Origin: Chamaesiphon sp. GL140_3_metabinner_50
GTDB taxonomy: Bacteria > Cyanobacteriota > Cyanobacteriia > Cyanobacteriales > Chamaesiphonaceae
DNA length: 47,202 nt
Direction: 5' to 3'
Assembly (NCBI RefSeq): GCF_025361915.1
Contig: NZ_JANYJC010000083.1
Location: 1 to 47,202, forward strand
The notes beneath the pieces are model-generated. The model did no database searches and was not told the DNA's origin. It saw nothing but the letters and a program-made list of their open reading frames with translations. The translations under genes and the position numbers were made by a program. Shown here in pieces: positions 38,211-47,202 of this stretch; positions within the stretch are counted from its first letter, which is position 1; every line of letters begins with the position of its first letter.

Positions 38211-39506
38211 TTAATTATCGATCGACTTGGTACTGCGCCAACTGTACAATAGATAACTAATTTCCACGATCGCACCTAACACCATCCCTAGTGCGGCAGC
38301 AACAGCTCCATTTTGCCCAGATTGCGTGGTAAAATACGCACTACTCAACATTGCTACCGCGCCTATACATGCTGCTTGATTGATGCCCCAAGTATGCCCC
38401 GAACTAACTAAAAAGCCTTGCACGGCATTTTGAATCGATACTAATAGCGGCATTCCAGCACAAATCAATAGTACCGGACGGACGCGGGCAATTAGGTCGC
38501 GATCGTTACCGATAAACCAGCCGATCGCCTCTTCACTTGCAGGTGTCCCGCTGACTGATAATAAAATTAACGAGCAGACAATTCCGACGCTAATTGCAAA
38601 AGTAATTAATACTCGATCGGGTAATAACTTGCGATTGCGAATGATAATCTGCTGCACCATTCGCGTTGAATTAGCGATAACTAATACTAACCCCCACGCT
38701 GCTGGCCAAGCAGCCAAAGCAATACTACCATCATTTGCCCGCGCCACAATCCCGACTAAAGCTGCTCGTGCGCCCCAATTTAACATCATGGTGCCGCCTA
38801 GTGGGGCGTAAAATTTCCAGACACCTGCCAAATCTTGGGGTAATTCGGGTGTAGATACTAGCTCTGGTGGTTTTGTCGCGCCGAGCTGACGTGCCAAATA
38901 GGTAACGGCTACTGCCTCGGCAATTACGCCCCAGACGAGGCTCAGTGCTGCTACCGTCGCGCCATTTGCTTTGAGATTAAATCCTCCCGCTAGGATGCCT
39001 ACGACGGTTATGAGCCGAATTAGCCCCGCCTGAGCGACTGCATTACTGTGTCCGTGATGGATTAATAAACCTTGGAAATATCTGCGCCACCCGATCGCGA
39101 ATGGCCATAAAATAACGATCGTCAGGATCGATCGAATCGTACCGCTCAAATTTGGCGTAACACCCAGCCAACTTTCACCGACGATCGCAAACACAGGGGG
39201 AATAGCTGTTAGCGCGAGTAATAAACTCATCCCGCCGCTAGCAATTAACGTAAACTTCCATAGGGCTTGGCGCGAGGCTTGAGTAGGCGCGAGGGCATTA
39301 CTCGCATGGAGTAACATGATAATCGGACTTTCACAAAATATCGCGATCGCTTTGGCAACACCGACAGCCGCAATATTATTCCGCGCATCTGGCAAATGAG
39401 CGAGGGTGGTAGTAGTTAACGGATCGCCCAATGCCATCGATACATCGGATAGAGATAAGGGGATAAATTGCTGCCAGAGTTGGATTAATTGGCGATTTCG
39501 AGACAT
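38211..39506 (-). CDS. Multi-TM transporter of MATE/ANKH-like type
   Basis: About 12 hydrophobic segments; FIPLSLSDVSMALGDPLTTTTLAHLPDARNNIAAVGVAKAIAIFCESPIIMLLHASNAL. Confidence 0.7.
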   Translation of the reverse strand: MSRNRQLIQLWQQFIPLSLSDVSMALGDPLTTTTLAHLPDARNNIAAVGVAKAIAIFCESPIIMLLHASNALAPTQASRQALWKFTLIASGGMSLLLALTAIPPVFAIVGESWLGVTPNLSGTIRSILTIVILWPFAIGWRRYFQGLLIHHGHSNAVAQAGLIRLITVVGILAGGFNLKANGATVAALSLVWGVIAEAVAVTYLARQLGATKPPELVSTPELPQDLAGVWKFYAPLGGTMMLNWGARAALVGIVARANDGSIALAAWPAAWGLVLVIANSTRMVQQIIIRNRKLLPDRVLITFAISVGIVCSLILLSVSGTPASEEAIGWFIGNDRDLIARVRPVLLICAGMPLLVSIQNAVQGFLVSSGHTWGINQAACIGAVAMLSSAYFTTQSGQNGAVAAALGMVLGAIVEISYLLYSWRSTKSIDN

Positions 39507-39683
39507 TATGGGGAGATAGGAGTACGGAGATGGGAGATGGAAGATTTCAGTTGAAATAAGACACAGCAGCTCTAAACAAACTGTCTGTGGATTGTGTCGA
39601 ACGTTCGCGGTACAGCTAGATTAATTTGCTATCTTAAAAATAACGGCATTCCCACACGATAAACGTTTTAAAGTGTAGTTTGC

Positions 39684-39727
39684 CTTACTCCCATCTCCCA
39701 TCTCCCATCTCCCATCTCCCATCTCCT
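39684..39727. repeat. (CCCATCT)n heptameric array
   Basis: ttactcccatctcccatctcccatctcccatctcccatctcc. Confidence 0.92.
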
Positions 39728-39803
39728 AGACGAAACAATCTCAGCCAGCTACCGTCACGACAGATATTAGCTGTGACTTGCCAGCACTAGAGGAATATTA
39801 ACG

Positions 39804-40187
39804 ATGCAATTTAAGTCAATCTGTGGTTCTCTATGTGCGATGATTGTCGCGATCGAATCTAGCCAAATGGCTCCGGTATCGGCGCAACTAGTTCCCGAAC
39901 CTTGGGTAACGGTGGGTACTAAAAATGGCACGGTTTCCTACGGGGTGGGTGTCAAAATTTTCGATCTCGGTGCCGAAATTACCAATAGTGGTGGCACTAC
40001 AGGTGTTGACGTGCTGAAATTCTTTGGGTTTCCGTTAGTTTCTCCTTATGCTGGCTTGGGAATTTACGGAGATAAGGGTGTTGCTTATTCTGGTGGCGTT
40101 CAATTTACACCGCCGGGGAATACTTTTTTCGGAGTGGGGTATCATTCTATTCGTGGTATTAACGGTCAAGTTGGGATTAAGTTTTAG
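39804..40187 (+). CDS. Hypothetical secreted protein
   Basis: Signal-like N-term; Gly/aromatic-rich short beta pattern. Confidence 0.6.
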   Translation: MQFKSICGSLCAMIVAIESSQMAPVSAQLVPEPWVTVGTKNGTVSYGVGVKIFDLGAEITNSGGTTGVDVLKFFGFPLVSPYAGLGIYGDKGVAYSGGVQFTPPGNTFFGVGYHSIRGINGQVGIKF

Positions 40188-40229
40188 CTAGCTCTTAAAA
40201 CCTTTAGTTCGAGATTTTTTTATTTAATC

Positions 40230-40877
40230 ATGTTATTAAACCCTACACAACGTCAAAAATTAGATGGCGGTAACGATCGACAGTTCTACGACACGCCGCG
40301 ATTTGTTACTCATGTCGATACTGGATTTATCGATCGATTGACAAATCTCTACCGCGAACGGCTGATGCCCGATACGCGGATCTTTGACATGATGAGTAGC
40401 TGGGTGTCTCATCTTCCCGATGAGCTGCAATTTGAGTCCGTGCAGGGACATGGTTTAAATGCTGAGGAATTAGCCAAAAATCCCCGCTTCGATAATTATT
40501 TCGTCCAAAACCTCAATCAAGATCTCAAGCTACCGTTAGAATCTGAGAGCTTCGATGCCGTTTTAAATACGGTTTCCGTTCAATATCTCCAGTATCCCGA
40601 AGCGATTTTTGCAGAAGTTTATCGAATTCTCAAGCCCGATGGCATCGCGATCTTTAGCTTCTCCAATCGGATGTTTTACAATAAAGCGATCGCCGCTTGG
40701 CGCGATGGTAGCGAAACCGATCGAGTGGAATTAGTCAAGCGTTATTTTCAGTCTGTAACTGGATTTAGCACTCCCGAAGCGATCGTCAAAGTCAGTCAAG
40801 CACCCGATCTCATGCGTTGGCTCGGTGCTGGCGGTGGCGATCCGTTTTATGCCGTTATTGCCAAAAAAATTAGTTAA
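40230..40877 (+). CDS. SAM-dependent methyltransferase-like protein
   Basis: FDAVLNTVSVQYLQYPEAIFAEVYRILKPDGIAIFSFSNRMF. Confidence 0.85.
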   Translation: MLLNPTQRQKLDGGNDRQFYDTPRFVTHVDTGFIDRLTNLYRERLMPDTRIFDMMSSWVSHLPDELQFESVQGHGLNAEELAKNPRFDNYFVQNLNQDLKLPLESESFDAVLNTVSVQYLQYPEAIFAEVYRILKPDGIAIFSFSNRMFYNKAIAAWRDGSETDRVELVKRYFQSVTGFSTPEAIVKVSQAPDLMRWLGAGGGDPFYAVIAKKIS

Positions 40878-41172
40878 TCTTCCCGTTCCCCATTAACCAG
40901 CAATTCTCGAAAATTGAGATTGGATGTAATGGTGTTTTTTAAAAATAAAACTGCTACAACCCGCATTCTGTCGTCAACAACCCGACAGAGATCCTCCAGG
41001 GGAGAGGCTCACGGGAACGAGACACTGAAAATAGTGCCTGAGTTTTAAAACGATTGCTGCCCATTAACCAAACAGGCAGTGTCGATCGCCCGATCGCGGT
41101 ATGCTATTACCGAATTGGGTGTAACTATGAGGACGGGCAACGGTTTTGTAGACCGTTCAGCAGTAAATTTAG

Positions 41173-43848
41173 ATGTGGATCGATCGAAAAATACGACAAT
41201 TGCTGCGCCCTAAACCGATTGCCATTGTTGAGGCTTGCTCGATCGGAGTAGTTTCGGCTTTAGCTGCGGTAGGTTTGCGACAATCGGTGGCGTGGTTGGA
41301 GGCGTGGCGGTTAGATCTTGCGGGTGCTTTCCCTGCCTGGATTGTATTGCCACTCATCGGCATTGTCGGCGGGTATTTAAGTGGTTTTTTAGTCGAGCGA
41401 TTTGCACCAGAAGCGGCGGGGAGTGGGATTCCGCAGGTGAAGGCGGCTTTAGGATACGTGCCGATCGCGTTGGATTTGCGGGTGGCGGTGGTGAAGTGGC
41501 TCAGTACCAGTCTCTCTCTGGGTTCTGGCTTTGCTTTGGGGCGACAGGGGCCGACGGTGCAAATTGGTGCCGCCTTAGCCGCACAATTGAGCCGCTGGAC
41601 GGATACATCGCCAACTTATCAACGTCAATTAATTGCTGCTGGAGCGGCGGCGGGGCTGGCGGCGAGTTTTAATGCGCCGATCGCGGGGGTATTATTTGCG
41701 ATCGAGGAATTGTTGCAAGATGTCTCGGATCTGACGCTGGGGACGGCGATTATTGCAGCGGTGGTAGGGGGTGTCATTGCGCGCACGTTGGGCGGACGCG
41801 GGATGGTGCCAGATCTGAGCCAGTTGCCGATTCATTTTGCCCTCGCGGAGATTCCCTTATTTATCGGATTGGGCATCCTGGCGGGATTGGTGGGGGTATG
41901 TTGCAATCGCAGTCTGTTGGCGAGTTTGAAGTTTTACCGCCAGCGGTTTCGCGATCGATCTTTAGCAATTAAAATTGCGGTGGCTGGGGGGGTAACTGGC
42001 ATTCTGGCGTTACTTTCGCCCTATGCTTTACTAGGCACTCAAAATTTACAAGACTTTCTAATCGTCGGGGATATTAACTGGCAAATTGCTGGGGAAATTC
42101 TACTCATTCAATTCGTACTGTGTTGGGTGGGGTTTGGGGCGACGGCACCGGGCGGATTGTTTTCGCCGAGTTTAGTGTTGGGTGCGGCTTTGGGCGATGC
42201 GATCGCCACGGGATTGCAAAGTTGTTATCAAGCAGGAATCTGCCCGACAAATCTGGTGCTGAGTTCGCCGACAGTATACGCACTGACAGGGATGAGTGCG
42301 GTATTTAGTGCCATTACCCATCGTCCCATGTTCGCGATCGCGATCGTGTGGGAAATGACGACTCAGTTCGATTTAATCTTACCGCTGACGATCGGTTCTG
42401 TATCGGCATATCTGGTTGCCGAACAACTTTTTCCCGGATCGATTTATCAACATTTACTTACCAGTAGAGGGATCGAGATCGATCGACCAGATTTAGCCCA
42501 ACGTCGCTGGGTGGGCTTAACTGCTGCCGATCTAATGCAGCGATCCGTCGAAACTCTCACTTGTGACACGACTATTTCCGCCGCCGTTACTGCTTTTGCC
42601 AATTCTTCCCATCGCGGATTTCCGATCGTCGATGATGGTAAATTAGTCGGCATTCTCACTCAAAGCGATCTCTCTAACTCTCAACAGCAAGATCGTCAAA
42701 CATCAATCTCGACACTGATGACACAGCGCGTCATCGTCGTCAGTCCTCAAGATCCGCTCACCTCAGTATTGCATTTGCTCGATCGCCATCAGATCGGGCG
42801 ATTGCCAGTCGTCGAAGGTAACAAACTCGTCGGGATTATTACCCGCGCCGATATCATTCGCGTCGAAGCCGATTTATTAAATAGTACCGTCAGCCCCTTT
42901 AAAACTCGCCCGGAACCCTCCTATTTAGTCTATCGGACTCAATCGCCAGCCACGGGACGCGGACGGCTGCTCGTGCCCCTGAGCAACCCGCAGACAGCCG
43001 ATATTTTGCTCCGACTAGCTGCGGCGATCGCCCTTGAATTTAACTACGAATTAGAGTGTCTACACGCGATCGTCATTCCGCCAGCGAGTCACCCCGCCGA
43101 GACTGAAGTAGATCTCACCGCTAGCCGTCAATTATGCGATCGAGCCACCGCTTTAGGCAAAGTTTTAGGCGTTTCCGTCCATACCCAAGTGCGCGTCACT
43201 CATCATGTTGCTACAACTATTTTAGAGGTAATTAACGATCGACATATCGACTTATTATGCATGGGTTGGCAGGGCAAAACTTCTACCCCCGCTCGGATTT
43301 TTGGCAATACGATCGATACCGCCATTCGCCAAGCTCAGTGCGATTTAATGCTAATTAAATTGAGCGATAAATTACAGTTAAATTTACCCGTAAATGAACT
43401 ACTCGCGCCGAACTCTTCGCTAGATGCCTTAATGCGCCTAACTCATCTCAATCGGTGGTCGATCCCGATTTCAGGTGGGCCAAATTCCGAGTATGCTTTA
43501 CAATTATTGCCCGCGCTAACTTCCCTCAGTCGCGCACCAGAAATTCATCTGTGTCAAGTGTTTGCGCCGACTCAATCCCCGCCAGATCTGCATAATTTAC
43601 AGATGGCGGCAGATTTTATCTGCCAAAATTTAGACACAATGCCAACGATTACGCCCTTATATGCCGATACGATCGCGACTGCGGCAATCGATTTTGCGAC
43701 ATCTAAACAATGCGATGCCATTATTTTAGGGGCGAGTCGCGAAAGCCTACTTCAACAAACCGTTCGAGGTAATATTCCCGATGCGATCGCGCGGGGTGCT
43801 AATTGCACGGTAATTGTCGTCAGAAAAGCCGATCGCGATTCGATCTAG
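41173..43848 (+). CDS. ClC-type chloride channel/transporter fused to CBS pair and USP-like domains
   Basis: GSGIPQVK, GRQGPTVQIGAALAAQ, GGLFSPSLVLGAALG; two CBS motifs; USP-like C-terminus. Confidence 0.94.
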   Translation: MWIDRKIRQLLRPKPIAIVEACSIGVVSALAAVGLRQSVAWLEAWRLDLAGAFPAWIVLPLIGIVGGYLSGFLVERFAPEAAGSGIPQVKAALGYVPIALDLRVAVVKWLSTSLSLGSGFALGRQGPTVQIGAALAAQLSRWTDTSPTYQRQLIAAGAAAGLAASFNAPIAGVLFAIEELLQDVSDLTLGTAIIAAVVGGVIARTLGGRGMVPDLSQLPIHFALAEIPLFIGLGILAGLVGVCCNRSLLASLKFYRQRFRDRSLAIKIAVAGGVTGILALLSPYALLGTQNLQDFLIVGDINWQIAGEILLIQFVLCWVGFGATAPGGLFSPSLVLGAALGDAIATGLQSCYQAGICPTNLVLSSPTVYALTGMSAVFSAITHRPMFAIAIVWEMTTQFDLILPLTIGSVSAYLVAEQLFPGSIYQHLLTSRGIEIDRPDLAQRRWVGLTAADLMQRSVETLTCDTTISAAVTAFANSSHRGFPIVDDGKLVGILTQSDLSNSQQQDRQTSISTLMTQRVIVVSPQDPLTSVLHLLDRHQIGRLPVVEGNKLVGIITRADIIRVEADLLNSTVSPFKTRPEPSYLVYRTQSPATGRGRLLVPLSNPQTADILLRLAAAIALEFNYELECLHAIVIPPASHPAETEVDLTASRQLCDRATALGKVLGVSVHTQVRVTHHVATTILEVINDRHIDLLCMGWQGKTSTPARIFGNTIDTAIRQAQCDLMLIKLSDKLQLNLPVNELLAPNSSLDALMRLTHLNRWSIPISGGPNSEYALQLLPALTSLSRAPEIHLCQVFAPTQSPPDLHNLQMAADFICQNLDTMPTITPLYADTIATAAIDFATSKQCDAIILGASRESLLQQTVRGNIPDAIARGANCTVIVVRKADRDSI

Positions 43849-43859
43849 ATAGTGCTGCT

Positions 43860-43892
43860 ACAAACCCGACTTTTCCAAAAAGTCGGGTTTGT
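43860..43892 (+). terminator. AAACCCGACTTTT hairpin downstream of clc gene
   Basis: ACAAACCCGACTTTTccAAAAAGTCGGGTTTGT. Confidence 0.75.
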
Positions 43893-43908
43893 GTCCTCAC
43901 CGACAAGT

Positions 43909-44628
43909 CTATTCATCTGCATTAGTTTCGACAGCAGCCTTAGCTGTTAATTGAGCGATTGCCTGTCGTTCGCACCATCCTGGGGATCGATCTGGATGCT
44001 TGCTTCTGATTTGAGACAGCAGCCATTGAGCTTGGGCGCGATCGCCACCGCATAATGATATTAATTCTGGACTTAGGGTTAATGGTTGAGGGGGCACTGG
44101 TTTCGGTTTGCTCGGTGCTGGAGAGCTAGCTTGACTCGTGTCTACCGATTGTTGTTGTTTGTTAAGGGTTGCTTCTGATTCTAGTAACATTGTGTATCTG
44201 CTGGTACCGAGTATTCCTTGCCATAAGTAATAAAATATAATCCCAGCCAGTGGCGCAGCCGTGGGCGGAAACTGTCCAGAGAAGATTTGATAAAGCTTAC
44301 TCAGTAAATAGTAACCAAACATCAATATGGCGCAGATGTTACTATTCTTGCGGATGCCATAACCCAGCCCGAATATTAAGATGAGATCTAAGATACCCCA
44401 ACTGCTGTCGGGTACGCCGCGAGTTATTTGTACCCACCAGATGAGGGTTGAAAAACCGCCGACTACCATCGTGGCTTGAAATGCACTATTGATTTGCGTG
44501 CGTGCGGCGGCGATATCTTTTTTGATACCGAGGAGAATGGCATCAGAAACCTGACTATCGTCTAGCAGGGTTGGGGGTGTCATAAGATCGATAAATAAGA
44601 GTGCATCTCTAACATTCACAAAAATCAC
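43909..44628 (-). CDS. Hypothetical membrane protein
   Basis: 239 aa, several TM segments and a Pro-rich linker. Confidence 0.65.
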   Translation of the reverse strand: MIFVNVRDALLFIDLMTPPTLLDDSQVSDAILLGIKKDIAAARTQINSAFQATMVVGGFSTLIWWVQITRGVPDSSWGILDLILIFGLGYGIRKNSNICAILMFGYYLLSKLYQIFSGQFPPTAAPLAGIIFYYLWQGILGTSRYTMLLESEATLNKQQQSVDTSQASSPAPSKPKPVPPQPLTLSPELISLCGGDRAQAQWLLSQIRSKHPDRSPGWCERQAIAQLTAKAAVETNADE

Positions 44629-44683
44629 TCAGATCCGATCGTTTGCACCAGATATTTTACATGGGGAGATGGGAGATTAATAT

Positions 44684-45892
44684 TTATGGAGAGTGACGAT
44701 CGACATTAAATGCTTGTGCTAAAACTGTCAGCTCTTTGGCTCGGCGCAGATAAGGCTCTAGTCGCTCGGCTTCCCACCCTGTAAGTAATTCCATTGCTTC
44801 GATCGTCAATCCTCTCATTATCATTTCCACGCACCATGTCGCTTGAGTTTGGGCGATTGTCGGCGGTTCGCCTGTCGGGGTAATAATTTCGCTAGTTAAT
44901 TGTTGCCATTGTCTTTCTAATTCTACCGCTGTTAATGCGGCACCATCTTCATTAATAAATAAAGCATGATGAGCATCTTTACGACTTTTTAGCCATTGTG
45001 TCAGCGGATTTTTAAGATAGGAGCCGTACCTTTTGCCCATAATCCATTGATTTACAGGTACCTGTCGATCGCTACTATGAGTAATTTGTAATAACTGAAA
45101 ATCGCTACTACTCAAATGATTCGATCGAGTTAAAGTAATTAGCTCTCTAGTACTCAATCCCGCGCCAAATAATACGTATGCAATTGCATAAATTTGAAGG
45201 TTCTGCTTTTTGGCTGTTTGGAGAATCCGCTCCACGATCGGTGCGGGTAAATCGAGAGCGATCTCGTGTCGATCGGCTGGTATACTGGCATTTTCAGCCT
45301 CTGCACCTGCGATGAATAGGGCAACCACTCGATCTAAAAAATCTGCTCGATCGCGCCACAAGCCATGAAATTCACTAGTTAGTTCGATCGTCGCATATCC
45401 GAATAACAATGTATGTAATAAACCCGTTAATTGTTCGATCGGGAATTGTAAATCTGCTTGCGATTCGCCAATATTAGTTTTTAAATACTTCGCGACACGA
45501 CGATTGGCGCGATCGAAACTACGTCCCAATCCTTGACGGTTTTCGAGCGAATATTGTCCCGATTCGCCAACTAAAGAACGAATCACGGCGGGGGTTTGTT
45601 CTAGTGCTTGCAGGCAGGTATTGGCATACGTTCTAAGCATTTGCGCCAGACTGCTGGCTGGTGGCAATTCTGTCGCTAAACTCTGCCCTAATTGCCCAAA
45701 TACTTTGGCATCTTCAATGACGGCGAGTAGCAACCCATGTTTATTCCCAAATTGACGAAATAATGTGACTTCGTTTACTTGTGCTAGTTCGGCAATTTGC
45801 TTGGTGGTAGTCTCACTTACCCCTTGGCTGGCAAATAATTCGATCGCTGCTTGGATAATTTTTTGACGGCTAAGGTTGCGGGAAGATGGCAT
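44684..45892 (-). CDS. TetR/AcrR-family regulator with C-terminal degenerate tyrosine-recombinase-like domain
   Basis: N-term KIIQAAIELFASQGVSETTTKQIAELAQVNEVTLFRQFGNKHGLL; C-term AIAYVLFGAGLSTRELITLTR...MIMRGLTIEAMELLTGWEAERLEPYLRRA. Confidence 0.85.
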   Translation of the reverse strand: MPSSRNLSRQKIIQAAIELFASQGVSETTTKQIAELAQVNEVTLFRQFGNKHGLLLAVIEDAKVFGQLGQSLATELPPASSLAQMLRTYANTCLQALEQTPAVIRSLVGESGQYSLENRQGLGRSFDRANRRVAKYLKTNIGESQADLQFPIEQLTGLLHTLLFGYATIELTSEFHGLWRDRADFLDRVVALFIAGAEAENASIPADRHEIALDLPAPIVERILQTAKKQNLQIYAIAYVLFGAGLSTRELITLTRSNHLSSSDFQLLQITHSSDRQVPVNQWIMGKRYGSYLKNPLTQWLKSRKDAHHALFINEDGAALTAVELERQWQQLTSEIITPTGEPPTIAQTQATWCVEMIMRGLTIEAMELLTGWEAERLEPYLRRAKELTVLAQAFNVDRHSP

Positions 45893-45960
45893 GGAATATG
45901 GGTTTGGTTAGCTGACTGGATCGCGATTTTTCGCTGGAGCGGTTGCACTAACGACATTTA

Positions 45961-45977
45961 TGCAAGTGATACTTGCA
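45961..45977. promoter_or_regulatory. Putative operator 1 (TGCAAGT-GAT-ACTTGCA)
   Basis: Perfect 7-3-7 dyad in the TetR/desaturase intergenic region. Confidence 0.7.
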
Positions 45978-46001
45978 TAACTTCAAAAGAGTTGTTAAGA
46001 T
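45973..46001 (+). promoter_or_regulatory. Putative sigma70-type promoter TTGCAT-N17-TAAGAT
   Basis: -35 at 45973-45978, -10 at 45996-46001, 17-nt spacer. Confidence 0.4.
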
Positions 46002-46006
46002 ATAAA

Positions 46007-46023
46007 TGCAAGCGTTACTTGCA
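46007..46023. promoter_or_regulatory. Putative operator 2 (TGCAAGC-GTT-ACTTGCA)
   Basis: 7-3-7 dyad with one mismatch, 46 bp centre-to-centre from operator 1. Confidence 0.65.
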
Positions 46024-46200
46024 ACACCTCTTTCCACTATACCTAGATGCGGAACCAGTGTCCAAGAATTTAGGGGTTAGGGATTAGGGGCTAAGTATGA
46101 GGGAAATCTAACTAAATGATTAAAATTTAGTACCTACAACCCAACCACCACAGACGAAAACTCACAGACTAAAACCTAAAACCTAACTAATCAACTATTT

Positions 46201-47064
46201 ATGACTGCTAATTCGATCGCACGCGGGCAAAGCCCAACCGAGAAAGGCTCACAAGAACGAGATACCACACCATTAAGTTGGGTAAATGTCATCTTTTTTG
46301 GTTCGTTTCACCTCGTTGCTTTAACGGCTCCGTGGTACTTTAATTGGTCGGCACTAGGAGCGGCAATCGTGCTGCATTGGCTATTTGGTTCGCTCGGAAT
46401 TTGCTTAGGATTCCATCGCTTGCTAACACATCGCAGTTTTAGCGTACCCAAACCCTTAGAATATGTATTTGCAACACTTGGCGCATTAGCACTCCAAGGC
46501 GGGCCAATTTTCTGGGTAGCTGGACACCGACAGCACCATTTATATACCGAAGATTGGGATAAAGATCCCTACTCTGCAAAACGAGGATTCTGGTGGAGTC
46601 ACATGTTATGGATCTTCTACCCAAAATCGAATTTCTTTAACTTCGATGAATATAAGCGCAATGCTCCAGATTTAGCGAAAGATGCTTACTACACTTGGCT
46701 GGACAAGTATTTTCTGTTTTTGCAAATTCCAGTCGGATTACTATTATATGCGATCGGCGGTTGGTCGTTTGTGATTTATGGTGTAGCTGTCCGCGCTGTG
46801 GTTTTATGGCACAGTACTTGGTTGATTAATTCTGCCAGCCATATTACTGGCTATCGCAGCCATGAGTCAGATGACAATTCTCGCAATCTCTGGTGGGCAG
46901 CACTGCTAACTTACGGTGAAGGCTGGCACAACAACCACCATGCATATCCCAATGTCGCTAAAGGCGGCTGGCAGTGGTGGGAAATCGATATGACTTGGTG
47001 GGCGATTCAATTATTACAGCAGCTTGGTTTGGCTAAACGAGTAATTTTACCCCCGACAAATTAA
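46201..47064 (+). CDS. Acyl-lipid/acyl-CoA delta-9-type fatty acid desaturase
   Basis: LGFHRLLTHRSF, GHRQHHLYTEDWDKDPYS, GEGWHNNHHAYP histidine boxes. Confidence 0.95.
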   Translation: MTANSIARGQSPTEKGSQERDTTPLSWVNVIFFGSFHLVALTAPWYFNWSALGAAIVLHWLFGSLGICLGFHRLLTHRSFSVPKPLEYVFATLGALALQGGPIFWVAGHRQHHLYTEDWDKDPYSAKRGFWWSHMLWIFYPKSNFFNFDEYKRNAPDLAKDAYYTWLDKYFLFLQIPVGLLLYAIGGWSFVIYGVAVRAVVLWHSTWLINSASHITGYRSHESDDNSRNLWWAALLTYGEGWHNNHHAYPNVAKGGWQWWEIDMTWWAIQLLQQLGLAKRVILPPTN

Positions 47065-47202
47065 TAGATTTAAAAATCTCTTTCGCCTGAGCTAGCCATT
47101 ACTTACAAATTGTGTGAGTGATGGCTATCTGTTTGGGTATGGGACTTGCTTGGAAATAACATTCCAGATATTTGTCGGTTTAGGTTGTGCCGTAGGCACA
47201 AC

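Noticed and set aside
41235-41672. 145-aa plus-strand ORF
   Set aside because: Alternate frame inside the ClC gene; Gly/Cys-rich translation without domain

Overview
This is a cyanobacterial chromosomal window. It is rich in CGATCG / HIP1-like octamers and carries CpcS/CpeS-type lyase, NdhN, OCP, CrtW and Tic22 genes. Most of it is housekeeping and metabolic: a sugar-nucleotide transferase, a YedY-like oxidoreductase with cytochrome b, BolA/Grx4, 5-FCL, PurU, UreE/UreF, RpsF, CrtW/OCP, PrmC, tRNA-Asn(GUU), a pseudouridine synthase, AroA, monomeric isocitrate dehydrogenase, CbiJ/CobK, glutathione peroxidase, M3 oligopeptidase, a ClC-CBS-USP protein and a fatty acid desaturase. It is interspersed with repeat families: heptameric STRR arrays, AAACCCGACTT hairpins, GGGGCAATTCATGAATTGCCCC palindromes, GTAGGTTGGGT-bounded MITE-like elements and GGCGTAGCC-type repeats. 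The most interesting observations are: (i) a TetR regulator fused to what looks like a degenerate tyrosine-recombinase fold, divergent from a desaturase gene whose putative promoter is bracketed by two TGCAAGT-N3-ACTTGCA dyads; (ii) a VapBC-like module flanked by two 94%-identical 150-bp copies of the M3 peptidase gene 3' end, each followed by the same type of palindrome; (iii) a truncated Doc-like toxin behind an intact antitoxin gene and a HicB-like remnant running into a MITE-like element; (iv) small ORFs absent from the ORF track; (v) an STRR array encoding the C-terminus and stop codon of CrtW. All family calls were made by eye; no searches were run.
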